A stretch of DNA of 64,000 bases from RGIG529 sp050950425 (GTDB lineage: Bacteria; Bacillota; Clostridia; Oscillospirales; Oscillospiraceae): NCBI GenBank assembly GCA_050950425.1, contig JBMNHO010000001.1:348216-412215 (forward strand), read 5' to 3'. A program made the position numbers and the translations under genes. This document shows, in pieces, positions 32,089 to 41,498 of the stretch (position 1 is its first letter; the number at the start of each line of letters is the position of its first letter). The notes beneath the pieces are model-generated. The model did not search any database, was not told the origin of the DNA, and saw only the letters and a program-made list of their open reading frames with translations.

Positions 32089-35000
32089 ATGCCAAGCAAA
32101 CTGGATTTTTACTCGCAAATGGCAGACCACACCGCCAAGCAAGTGACAGGCAGCTTCGGTGAGTGGACGGCGTTTCTTGAAACAGCAGGACGGCTCTACA
32201 AGTACCCGTTCCATGAACAGCTCATGATTTTCGCTCAAAACCCTGACGCTACCGCTTGTGCGGAGTATGACCTTTGGAACAACCATATGGGGCGATATGT
32301 TCGCCGTGGCTCCAAGGGTATTGCATTAATTGATACCAGCGGTGATAATCCAAGACTCAAATATGTATTCGATGTTTCTGACACGGGCGGCAGGGAAAAT
32401 TCCCGCCGTCCTTTCTTTTGGGAATATCGAGAGGATGACCACCGTGCCGTATTAACAGCGGCCTTGGAGCAACGCTTCGGTGTTTCCGGTGCAAAGGGTC
32501 TTTCCGACCAACTGGAGAAAATTTCTTCTCAGCTCGTAAACGAATACTGGAATGACAACAGCCGTGACATTCTCGACATCCTTGCAGATTCATTCCTTGA
32601 GGAATATGATGATTACAATGTAGGGGTGGCGTTTAGAAATGCGGCTACTGTCAGCACCACCTACACGCTCATATCCCGCTGCGGGCTGAACCCCGGCGAC
32701 TACTATGAGCATGAGGATTTTTTAAGTGTATTCGACTTTAACACCCGTGACACAATCGCTGCTCTCGGCTCGGTTATCAGTAATAACAGCCAGCAGGTAC
32801 TCAGACAGATTGAAGTCACCATCAAAAATTACGAGCGTGAAGCAAGTCTGCAAAAGCAGACAGAAAGGACAAGCCATGAAACAGAAAGCACTGACCTACA
32901 GCCAGACCGGGGATTATCAAGTGCCGAACCTCACACTGAGCGAGACGGAGACGAAGCCCCTCGGCAAGTACGGCAGAATGAGGAAGAATTATCTGCAGGA
33001 GCACAGACCGGTGCTGTGGAACAGCATGATTCTGTCGGAGACCCTGTTCCCCCATCTGAGGGAAATCGACGAGACGGCGACCCGCAGAATGGAACAGATG
33101 ATGCCGGAGCTGATGAAAGCGAACGGCGTGACGGAGGAGCTGAAAGCCAGCGATCCGATGAAGTGGGTGGGCTTGATGAACAACCTCAAAAGCCAAGCCG
33201 AGGAAACGATTCTCACAGAGCTGATTCACGGCTAAGCGACCAAATAACCCTCTTTGATATAGGGCTATTCCCAACTGAACAAGAGCAAATCAATTTCATT
33301 GATGAAGCGGAGAGTGTAAAACCTACACCCTTCGCTTTTTCTTTTGCCCAAGATGACATTGACGATGTGCTACGCCTTGCCAGCAACTCCGACCATACCC
33401 GCATGGTTGTTACAGCGGCTTTCCAAAAGCAGAAGCCGTTAGGAGAAACCGTTGAACTGCTCAAAAAGGAATACCACGGCGGTGCCGGTCTAAAGTCGAA
33501 TAATGGCGAATTTTCTGCATGGTATGCAGAAGACGGCATTCACCTCGCCAAAGGACGAACTGCAAGGTATTCCAGAACTGCACAGGTCGTATCGTGGGAA
33601 GCCGCCGCAGAGCGTATTGGTCAACTTTTGGAAGAAGGTAAATTCGCTTCCAATGTAGAGCTTGCCGAAGCTGAAAGTCACGAGAGACAGGAACTTTCAG
33701 GTCGATTGTGGCATCTGCGTGGTGATTTAAGTGACCAAGCCAAGGAAAAGGGTCTGCTCAGCATAATGGAGGACTTCCACAAGGGCGGTTATCCAGACGC
33801 TACAGCACGGTTGTCCGAATCGCTCCAAGACCCTTCTTTCCGTGAAAAGATGTCCGTTGACTATATGATCTACCTTGAAGCCTACGGACAGAATAAAGGC
33901 ATCATGCGGTTCAACTATCATAAGCCTGTTGAGATTTACAACGCTCTGCAAGACCTAAATCTGCCAAGGCGTGAATACACCTCCAACATGGCAGAAGTGC
34001 CCAAGGTCGGTATGTTCATCACCGAGGATGAAATTGACCAAGCCCTCAATAAAGGCGGAAGTGTGGCAGGCGGTAAAGGTCGTATTTACACCTACCTTAC
34101 CGGAAGTCAAAATGCCAAGGAGAAGACAGCCTTTCTCAAAAATGAGTATGGTACCGGCGGAAGCTCTCATGCCGTGTCTGGGCAGGGTTGGATTGATTAC
34201 AGCGGAAAAGGCATAAAGCTCCGCAAGGATGATTGTGCCGATGTGGAGTTGAACTGGAGCAAGGTTCTTTCTCGCTTTGAGAATATCATCCGAAACGATA
34301 GATACTTCACACCCGAACAGAAAACCAAGTACGATGAAATGCAGACCCGTGAGGGGCAATTCCTACGGCTCTACAATGCCTACAACGATATTAAGAACGA
34401 CCATCCAAGCGATATTGTGTTATTCCAAGTGGGAGAATTCTACGAGCTGTACGGCGAAGATGCAAAGACTGCTGCCGAAATCCTTGACCTTTCGCTGACA
34501 TCAAGAGCTATCCCCGGTGCCGGTCGTGTGGATATGTGCGGTGTTCCTGCTTCCAATTTGGAACAGGTCACAGAACAGCTCCGAGCAGATCATAGCGTGA
34601 CTGTCGCAGCTCATAACGCCATCCTAAACGAGCATATATGCCGCTCCTATGGCGTTCTTTCTTCGGTTGAGGAATTACCGTCGGAAGCTAAAATTGAGGC
34701 TGAAAGCGTTACAGAATCCGTCGTTAAGCACCGAGAAATCACACAAAGCGATATTGATGAAACTCTCCAGAAATGGAACGGTAATAATGAAAGCAAGCGG
34801 GCAGTTATCCGTTATATGGAAGACCATGCCCGTGAGCGTGACACAGCCGCTTGGCTCGCAAACGAGTACGGCACAGATGTTTCTAAGTCTCTGCACATCA
34901 CAATAACCGGCACGGACATCGACTATGAAATGTCCTGGGCAATGGTGCAGCGCCGATTGGCACAGCTTATTAAAGAGGGACGCTTCTACACCGAAGCAGA

Positions 35001-38000
35001 AAATGACCGCTTTGATGAGATTGACCCCGTTGCCATCCGTGGGGAGCTTGTTCAATCTGTGGAGACATGGGAAGCAGAGCAGGAAGCGAAGCGAAATGAA
35101 GCGATTTCCAACCTGACCGAACAGCAGCAGACCATTGTGGAAGCCATGAATGTGGCAGGTTTTGTGTACCAGCCTGATGTGGGCAATTCCGGCGAGCCTA
35201 TTGTGTTCTATGCCAACACCGAGGATGGCTATCCCATCAGCTTTGCCACTTGGGATAATGCGTATTACTGGATTGATAATGCCGAGCTGAAACTGGAGCC
35301 AGGGCTGAAAGATAAAGTTCAATCCGTTCTGCATCCCAACAATTCTCCCGAACCTCGCTACATGGTAGCCGAGACCAGCGATGCTTTCGCTGACCCAGAG
35401 GATGCCTTTGCAATTTGGGATAACGAAAGAAACGGCTATGTGGACGATGGCGACGGGTGGATTCAGACCTACGCTACAAGCGAAGAAGCAGATGCAGGAT
35501 TAAACACGCTCTTAGAGAGCGAAAAACAACACCTTTATGCTGTAGGTGACACTGTCTATCTGGATGACAAGCCCTTTATTATTGACAGCATTGGTCGTTT
35601 TGATGTGTCGCTCCGTGACCCATCCTTGTACTATCCGATTTTCCGTGCCGAAAGCAAGGAACGGTTTGAAAGTCTGCTCCGGACGGATTCTCGTAACCAT
35701 ACTTTCTTGCCGAGTGCTAAAATCACCGTTGCTAAACAAAATTATCAAGTCACCACAACCGAGGCAGAAGCGACAGCGATTGAGCGACTAATGGACGAAG
35801 CGGATATTCACCACGCAAGGTTCGTTCACGATAATGGCGATGTTTCACTGAGCTTTGACGAGCGTGATAAAGATGCCGTCAATAGCATTGTTGCAACCCT
35901 CGCAGAGAAACCGGTAGAACCGGAAGTAAGCTACGAGACCGTGGCGTTTTACCCTGCGGAGGCAAATAATTTGCCCTATGATGTGGAAATCCGCACTCTC
36001 AAAGTAAACGAACCCGAACCGCCTACACCAAAGGTAGAGCTTCACAACTTCCAAATTACCGACGACCATTTGGGTGAAGGCGGTGCAAAGACCAAGTTCC
36101 GCATGAATATGGATACCATCAATCTTCTGAAAGAATTGGAGCTTGATGACAGACAGGCTACTCCCGAAGAACAGGCCGTGCTTGCGAAGTATGTTGGTTG
36201 GGGCGGTCTGGCGGATGCCTTTGATGAAACAAAGGACAACTGGAAAAATGAATTTGCAGAGCTCTATTCCGCACTTTCTCCAGAAGAATACGCCGCAGCG
36301 AGAAGCTCTACTCTAAACGCTCACTACACAAGCCCCGTTGTTATCAAGGCTATCTATGAAGCCGTTGGCAATATGGGATTTGAGACCGGCAATATTCTCG
36401 AACCTGCGATGGGTGTTGGGAACTTCTTCGGCTGCCTGCCCGAAGCCATGCAGAACAGTAAGCTCTATGGTGTTGAGCTGGACAGCATTACAGGCCGCAT
36501 TGCCAAACAGCTTTATCCCAAGGCTGACATTACCGTGGCAGGCTTTGAGACCACAGACAGACGAGATTTTTACGACCTTGCTATCGGTAATGTGCCGTTC
36601 GGTCAATACCAAGTAAACGACCGTGCTTATAACAAGCTCGGTTACTCCATTCACGATTATTTCTTTGCAAAAGCCCTCGACCAGGTTCGTCCGGGCGGCG
36701 TGGTTGCGTTTGTGACCTCTCGCTACACGATGGATAAGCAATCACCCGAAGTCCGTAAATATATCGCACAGAGAGCAGAAATGCTCGGCGCTATCCGACT
36801 GCCGAATAACACTTTCAAGGCAAATGCCGGTACGGAGGTTGTCTCTGACATTATCTTCCTTCAAAAGCGTGACAGACCGATTGAAATTGCCCCTGATTGG
36901 GTACACCTCGGTCAGAACGCTGACGGCTTTACCATCAACAGCTATTTCATTGAAAACCCCGAAATGGTGCTTGGACGGCAAACCTCGGAGAGTACGCAAT
37001 ACGGTAGGCAGGACTTCACCGTTGAGCCTTATGAAGACCTCGACCTTGGTGTTCAGTTAAAGTACGCCATTCAGAATATCAGTGGCACTTATACCGAAGC
37101 AGAGCTGCCCGACCTTGGCGAAGGTGAAGCCATTGACAGTTCCATCCCCGCAGACCCTAATGTGAAGAACTACTCCTACACCGTGGTTGACGGTGATGTG
37201 TACTACAGAGAAAACAGTCGCATGGTAAAACCCGACCTTAACGCTACCGCTATCGAGCGTATAAAGGGTTTGGTAGAACTGCGTGACTGTGTGCAGAAGC
37301 TTATCGGTCAGCAGATGGACAGCTTTGTGTCCGACTATGCTATCCGTGATACCCAAAGAGAGCTTAACGGCCTATATGACAAATTCACAGAGAAACACGG
37401 TCTCATAAACAGCCGTGGCAATGCCCTTGCCTTTGCCGATGACAGCTCCTACTATCTGCTTTGCTCCTTGGAGGTTTTGGACGAGGACAATAATCTGAAG
37501 TGCAAGGCAGATATGTTCACAAAGAGAACCATCAAACCCCATGAGGCAGTAACCTCCGTGGATACCGCCGCAGAAGCTCTGGCGCTCTCTATCGCTGAAA
37601 AAGCCTGTGTGGATATGGGGTATATGTCACAGCTCACCGGCAAGACCGAGAATGAGCTTGCAAGTGATTTGCGTGGTGTAATCTATATGGATTTCAGCCG
37701 TAGACCCGACGGCTCCTACACATGGCGAACCGCAGATGATTTCCTTTCGGGTAATGTCAGAGAAAAGTTGAAGTATTACGAGAACGCTTTGAGCCTGCTC
37801 CCCGACGATGCCAACCACCGAAATGAGATTGCCGATAATGTGGAAGCCCTACGCAAAGCCCAGCCGAAAGACCTCGAAGCTTCTGAAATTGAAGTTCGGC
37901 TCGGTGCGACATGGATTGACAAGGGCTATATCCAGCAGTTCATGGTGGAAACCTTTGAACCTCCGTATTATCTCCGCAGAAGTATTGAAGTGAACTACTC

Positions 38001-41000
38001 GCCGTTCTCGGCAGAGTGGAATATCACCGGCAAGTCTCAGCCGTCCTATAGCGATGTAAATGCCTATATGACCTACGGCACGGACAGAGCTAATGCCTAC
38101 AAGATTTTAGAGGACACTTTGAACCTCCGTGATGTGCGTATCTATGATACCGTCACAGACCCCGACGGCAAGGAACGCCGTGTGCTCAACTCCAAGGAAA
38201 CCACCCTCGCACAGCAGAAACAGCAAGCCATCAAGGATGCCTTTAGCGATTGGATTTGGAAAGACCCCGACAGACGACAGGAGCTTGTCACAAGGTACAA
38301 CGAGCTGTTCAATTCCAACAGACCCCGTGAGTATGACGGCTCTCATATCGTGTTCAGCGGTATGAACCCCGAAATCAAGCTCCGTGAACATCAGCTAAAC
38401 GCTGTGGCTCACATCCTCTATGGTGGTAATACTTTGCTTGCACACGAAGTTGGTGCGGGCAAGACCTTTGAAATGGTTGCTGCCGCTATGGAGAGCAAAC
38501 GACTTGGACTTTGCCAAAAGTCGCTGTTTGTAGTGCCGAACCACTTGACCGAGCAATGGGCATCTGAGTTCCTTCGTCTGTATCCGTCAGCGAATATCCT
38601 CGCAGCAACAAAAAAAGACTTTGAACCAAGAAATCGCAAGAAGTTTTGCGGTCGTATCGCAACCGGCGACTATGACGCTATCATCATCGGTCACAGCCAA
38701 TTTGAGCGTATCCCCGTATCGCAGGAGAGACAAGAAAAGCTCTTGCAGGAACAGATTTGGGAAATCGAAGAAGGCCTAGAGGAGCTGAAAGCCAGTCGAG
38801 CAGAACGCTTCACTATTAAGTCCTTAGAGAGAACCAAGAAAGGATTGGAAACCCGACTCAAGAAGTTGCAGGATAGCACTCGCAAGGATGATGTAATCAC
38901 CTTTGAGCAGCTTGGTGTTGACCGCCTGTATGTGGACGAAGCGCACAATTTCAAAAATTTGTTCCTCTACACAAAGATGCGTAATGTTGCCGGTCTTTCT
39001 ACCACTGATGCTCAGAAATCCTCTGATATGCTCTTAAAATGTCGCTACATCGACGAAATGACTGACAGCCGAGGTGTTGTATTCGCAACGGGAACGCCTG
39101 TCAGCAATTCCATGACGGAGCTGTACACAATGATGCGTTATTTGCAGCATACCACCATCCGAGACAAGGGCTTGGCTCACTTTGATTGCTGGGCTTCCAC
39201 CTTTGGCGAGACCACAACTGCCATTGAACTTGCGCCGGAGGGCACAGGCTATAGAGCAAGAACGAGGTTTGCCAAGTTCTTCAATCTACCCGAACTGATG
39301 AATTTGTTCAAAGAAGCGGCTGACATCAAAACCGCCGATCAGCTCAATCTTCCGAGACCCACCGCCATTTACCACAACGAAGTTGCACTACCGACCGAAA
39401 TCCAAAAAGGCATGGTGCAGGAACTATCCGAGCGAGCTGCCGCCGTTCATTCGGGCAAGGTGGACCCTTCCGTTGACAATATGCTTCGCATAACCTCTGA
39501 CGGTCGAAAGTTAGGCCTTGACCAACGTATCATCAATTCCGAACTTCCCGATGAGCCAACAAGTAAGGTGAATATGTGCGTAGATAATATCTATCGCATT
39601 TGGGATGAAGGGCATGAAAATAAGCTCACTCAACTCGTATTCTGCGACCTTTCCACGCCAAAGACCACAGGCGGTCAAAGAGCGGCAAAAGCTCCTGCGG
39701 GGAATCTGGACAGTCCCGAGATTCATGCTTTGGAAATGCTGGCTGAGAAAGACGGTATTGACGGAGAGGAAGCGCCCTTTACCGTATACGGCGATATTCG
39801 TGAGAAACTCGTTGCAAGGGGTATTCCGAGGGAACAGGTAGCTTTCATACATGAAGCAAATACCGATGCCCGAAAGAAAGAGCTTTTTGCAAAAGTACGC
39901 TCCGGTCAAGTCCGTGTGCTGATGGGCTCCACCTTTAAGATGGGAGCCGGTATGAATGTCCAGGACAGGCTCATTGCTCTCCATGACCTCGATGCACCTT
40001 GGAGACCGGGCGACCTTGAACAGCGTTCGGGTCGTATCATTCGACAAGGCAACATGAATCCCGAAGTTCACATTTACCGTTATGTCACAGAGGCGACCTT
40101 TGACGCCTACCTTTGGCAGACCTTGGAGAACAAGCAGAAATTTATCTCCCAGATTATGACGAGTAAATCTCCCGTCCGTGCCTGCGACGACATTGATGAA
40201 ACCTCATTGTCTTATGCAGAAATTAAAGCTCTGTGTGCCGGTGACGAGCGTATCAAAGAGAAGATGGACCTTGATGTAGATGTCGCTCGTGTAAAGCTGA
40301 TGAAGTCCAATCACCAAAGTCAGCAGTACCGTTTGGAGGATAATCTGCTCCGTTATTTCCCCGAACAAATTGAGCAAAACAAAAAATTCATAGAAGGCTT
40401 TAATGCCGATATAAAAAACCTTGCCGAGCACCCGCACCCCATTGATGGCTTTGCCGGTATGACCGTAAGAGGTGATGTGCTGACCGATAAGGAAAATGCC
40501 GGTGCTGCGTTGGTAGACGCTTTTAAGGAAGTAAAAGGCCTTGACCCTGTTCCCGTTGGAAGCTACAGAGGCTTTGCAATGTCGATGACATTGGAAGACT
40601 TTGGGCGTGATTATGTCCTGACACTCAAAGGGAAGATGACCCATCGTGTGACTTTGGGTAAAGACCCCCGTGGTAATCTCACTCGTATTGACAATGCTCT
40701 GAACGGCATGGCTGACCGCCTAACCGCCGTACAGGGAAAGCTTGATAGTTTGTACTCCCAGATGGAAACCGCCAAGGCTGAGCTTGGCAAGCCCTTCCCG
40801 CAGGAAACAGAGTTGAAAGCAAAAGCTGCGAGACTGTCGGAGTTGAATATCGCTCTCAATATCGATGATAGGACACCGCTGGAAGCTATGGCAGAGGAAG
40901 CGCCGAGCAACGAGGTAGCAAAATCTGCAAGGCCGTCCGTTCTGCAAAAGCTCCACTCCTACGGTGCGACGAGCAAAACGGAGCCGAAAAAAACGAAAGA

Positions 41001-41013
41001 GGAGATACGCTGA
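32089..41013 (+). CDS. Giant polyvalent protein: repeats, MutS-I-like domain, DNA methylase, SNF2 helicase
   Basis: This 2,974-residue protein starts after GAAGGAGG. Visible parts in order: N-terminal ArdC-like region (1-130), a disordered polar linker (~260-405), three copies of a ~110-residue domain beginning near 421, 645 and 886 (IDxxL start, EYGxGG or EYHGGAG, W...RF end), a MutS domain I-like module at ~766-842 (VLFQVGEFYELYGEDA), a second set of LPD-type modules to ~1310, an N6-methylase-like fold near 1430-1560 (EPAMGVGNFFG; motif IV as GNVPFG), and SNF2-type helicase motifs (Walker A EVGAGKTFE ~2118, VDEAHNFKN ~2281, QRSGRIIRQG ~2645). C-terminal RPSVLQKL lies 27 residues from the end. 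Such proteins may protect incoming element DNA. Confidence 0.88.
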   Translation: MPSKLDFYSQMADHTAKQVTGSFGEWTAFLETAGRLYKYPFHEQLMIFAQNPDATACAEYDLWNNHMGRYVRRGSKGIALIDTSGDNPRLKYVFDVSDTGGRENSRRPFFWEYREDDHRAVLTAALEQRFGVSGAKGLSDQLEKISSQLVNEYWNDNSRDILDILADSFLEEYDDYNVGVAFRNAATVSTTYTLISRCGLNPGDYYEHEDFLSVFDFNTRDTIAALGSVISNNSQQVLRQIEVTIKNYEREASLQKQTERTSHETESTDLQPDRGLSSAEPHTERDGDEAPRQVRQNEEELSAGAQTGAVEQHDSVGDPVPPSEGNRRDGDPQNGTDDAGADESERRDGGAESQRSDEVGGLDEQPQKPSRGNDSHRADSRLSDQITLFDIGLFPTEQEQINFIDEAESVKPTPFAFSFAQDDIDDVLRLASNSDHTRMVVTAAFQKQKPLGETVELLKKEYHGGAGLKSNNGEFSAWYAEDGIHLAKGRTARYSRTAQVVSWEAAAERIGQLLEEGKFASNVELAEAESHERQELSGRLWHLRGDLSDQAKEKGLLSIMEDFHKGGYPDATARLSESLQDPSFREKMSVDYMIYLEAYGQNKGIMRFNYHKPVEIYNALQDLNLPRREYTSNMAEVPKVGMFITEDEIDQALNKGGSVAGGKGRIYTYLTGSQNAKEKTAFLKNEYGTGGSSHAVSGQGWIDYSGKGIKLRKDDCADVELNWSKVLSRFENIIRNDRYFTPEQKTKYDEMQTREGQFLRLYNAYNDIKNDHPSDIVLFQVGEFYELYGEDAKTAAEILDLSLTSRAIPGAGRVDMCGVPASNLEQVTEQLRADHSVTVAAHNAILNEHICRSYGVLSSVEELPSEAKIEAESVTESVVKHREITQSDIDETLQKWNGNNESKRAVIRYMEDHARERDTAAWLANEYGTDVSKSLHITITGTDIDYEMSWAMVQRRLAQLIKEGRFYTEAENDRFDEIDPVAIRGELVQSVETWEAEQEAKRNEAISNLTEQQQTIVEAMNVAGFVYQPDVGNSGEPIVFYANTEDGYPISFATWDNAYYWIDNAELKLEPGLKDKVQSVLHPNNSPEPRYMVAETSDAFADPEDAFAIWDNERNGYVDDGDGWIQTYATSEEADAGLNTLLESEKQHLYAVGDTVYLDDKPFIIDSIGRFDVSLRDPSLYYPIFRAESKERFESLLRTDSRNHTFLPSAKITVAKQNYQVTTTEAEATAIERLMDEADIHHARFVHDNGDVSLSFDERDKDAVNSIVATLAEKPVEPEVSYETVAFYPAEANNLPYDVEIRTLKVNEPEPPTPKVELHNFQITDDHLGEGGAKTKFRMNMDTINLLKELELDDRQATPEEQAVLAKYVGWGGLADAFDETKDNWKNEFAELYSALSPEEYAAARSSTLNAHYTSPVVIKAIYEAVGNMGFETGNILEPAMGVGNFFGCLPEAMQNSKLYGVELDSITGRIAKQLYPKADITVAGFETTDRRDFYDLAIGNVPFGQYQVNDRAYNKLGYSIHDYFFAKALDQVRPGGVVAFVTSRYTMDKQSPEVRKYIAQRAEMLGAIRLPNNTFKANAGTEVVSDIIFLQKRDRPIEIAPDWVHLGQNADGFTINSYFIENPEMVLGRQTSESTQYGRQDFTVEPYEDLDLGVQLKYAIQNISGTYTEAELPDLGEGEAIDSSIPADPNVKNYSYTVVDGDVYYRENSRMVKPDLNATAIERIKGLVELRDCVQKLIGQQMDSFVSDYAIRDTQRELNGLYDKFTEKHGLINSRGNALAFADDSSYYLLCSLEVLDEDNNLKCKADMFTKRTIKPHEAVTSVDTAAEALALSIAEKACVDMGYMSQLTGKTENELASDLRGVIYMDFSRRPDGSYTWRTADDFLSGNVREKLKYYENALSLLPDDANHRNEIADNVEALRKAQPKDLEASEIEVRLGATWIDKGYIQQFMVETFEPPYYLRRSIEVNYSPFSAEWNITGKSQPSYSDVNAYMTYGTDRANAYKILEDTLNLRDVRIYDTVTDPDGKERRVLNSKETTLAQQKQQAIKDAFSDWIWKDPDRRQELVTRYNELFNSNRPREYDGSHIVFSGMNPEIKLREHQLNAVAHILYGGNTLLAHEVGAGKTFEMVAAAMESKRLGLCQKSLFVVPNHLTEQWASEFLRLYPSANILAATKKDFEPRNRKKFCGRIATGDYDAIIIGHSQFERIPVSQERQEKLLQEQIWEIEEGLEELKASRAERFTIKSLERTKKGLETRLKKLQDSTRKDDVITFEQLGVDRLYVDEAHNFKNLFLYTKMRNVAGLSTTDAQKSSDMLLKCRYIDEMTDSRGVVFATGTPVSNSMTELYTMMRYLQHTTIRDKGLAHFDCWASTFGETTTAIELAPEGTGYRARTRFAKFFNLPELMNLFKEAADIKTADQLNLPRPTAIYHNEVALPTEIQKGMVQELSERAAAVHSGKVDPSVDNMLRITSDGRKLGLDQRIINSELPDEPTSKVNMCVDNIYRIWDEGHENKLTQLVFCDLSTPKTTGGQRAAKAPAGNLDSPEIHALEMLAEKDGIDGEEAPFTVYGDIREKLVARGIPREQVAFIHEANTDARKKELFAKVRSGQVRVLMGSTFKMGAGMNVQDRLIALHDLDAPWRPGDLEQRSGRIIRQGNMNPEVHIYRYVTEATFDAYLWQTLENKQKFISQIMTSKSPVRACDDIDETSLSYAEIKALCAGDERIKEKMDLDVDVARVKLMKSNHQSQQYRLEDNLLRYFPEQIEQNKKFIEGFNADIKNLAEHPHPIDGFAGMTVRGDVLTDKENAGAALVDAFKEVKGLDPVPVGSYRGFAMSMTLEDFGRDYVLTLKGKMTHRVTLGKDPRGNLTRIDNALNGMADRLTAVQGKLDSLYSQMETAKAELGKPFPQETELKAKAARLSELNIALNIDDRTPLEAMAEEAPSNEVAKSARPSVLQKLHSYGATSKTEPKKTKEEIR
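32876..33235 (+). CDS. tnpV: TnpV, overprinted inside the giant polyvalent gene
   Basis: This 119-residue protein is read in another frame within the disordered linker of the giant gene. MKQKALTYSQTGDYQVPNLT, then KPLGKYGRMRKNYLQEHRPV, LFPHLREIDETATRRMEQMM and DPMKWVGLMNNLKSQAEE match the transposon-encoded TnpV family along the whole length. GAAAGGAC lies 6-7 bases before ATG 32876. The host frame at the same place encodes only a low-complexity stretch rich in E, D, R, G and Q, so the conserved product is TnpV and the linker is the accommodating frame. Its function is unknown; it is a common passenger in clostridial elements. Confidence 0.85.
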   Translation: MKQKALTYSQTGDYQVPNLTLSETETKPLGKYGRMRKNYLQEHRPVLWNSMILSETLFPHLREIDETATRRMEQMMPELMKANGVTEELKASDPMKWVGLMNNLKSQAEETILTELIHG

Positions 41014-41498
41014 TGAATACCGATAAAATTAATGTGCTCGTTGTTGAACCGGGCAAGAAACCCTACGCAAAAGAGATATCATCCGAGCTTGCTTCGCTCC
41101 AGCACGAGGTGGGCGGCTATATTCAAGCCGTCTATCCTTACGAGGAGCCGGTGGCTATCGTTTGTGATGAAGAAGCCAAGCTGACCGGAAAGGAGCTGAA
41201 CAGGGTGCTCCGTGACGAGGATGGACAAATCTACGATGCGATTGCCGGAACCTTCCTTGTTGTTGGTTTGGGCGAGGAGGACTTCACCTCTCTCGCTCAC
41301 GAACACATGAAGCAGTTCAAAGAAAAGTTCGACACCCCCGAAATGTTCATGCGGATGAATGGCAAGCTCATTGTTCTTCCTATGGAAGATGAAAGAGTAA
41401 AATCTAAAAAACCTTCCGTTCTGCAGAAGCTCAATGAAATGAAAGGAACAGACACACCTATCACCGCCAAGAAACCACACGCCATGGAGGAACGCTGA
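41013..41498 (+). CDS. DUF3846-like element protein
   Basis: This 161-residue protein (INVLVVEPGKKPYAKEISSE, then GGYIQAVYPYEEPVAIVCDE and GTFLVVGLGEEDFTSL) fits DUF3846 proteins, small companions of the methylase-helicase gene in conjugative elements. It overlaps the upstream stop by one base and the downstream start by one base, so three genes are translationally coupled. The last 29 residues begin with KPSVLQKL (41409-41432), the same tag as at the ends of four other proteins here. Catalytic residues are not recognisable. Confidence 0.82.
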   Translation: MNTDKINVLVVEPGKKPYAKEISSELASLQHEVGGYIQAVYPYEEPVAIVCDEEAKLTGKELNRVLRDEDGQIYDAIAGTFLVVGLGEEDFTSLAHEHMKQFKEKFDTPEMFMRMNGKLIVLPMEDERVKSKKPSVLQKLNEMKGTDTPITAKKPHAMEER

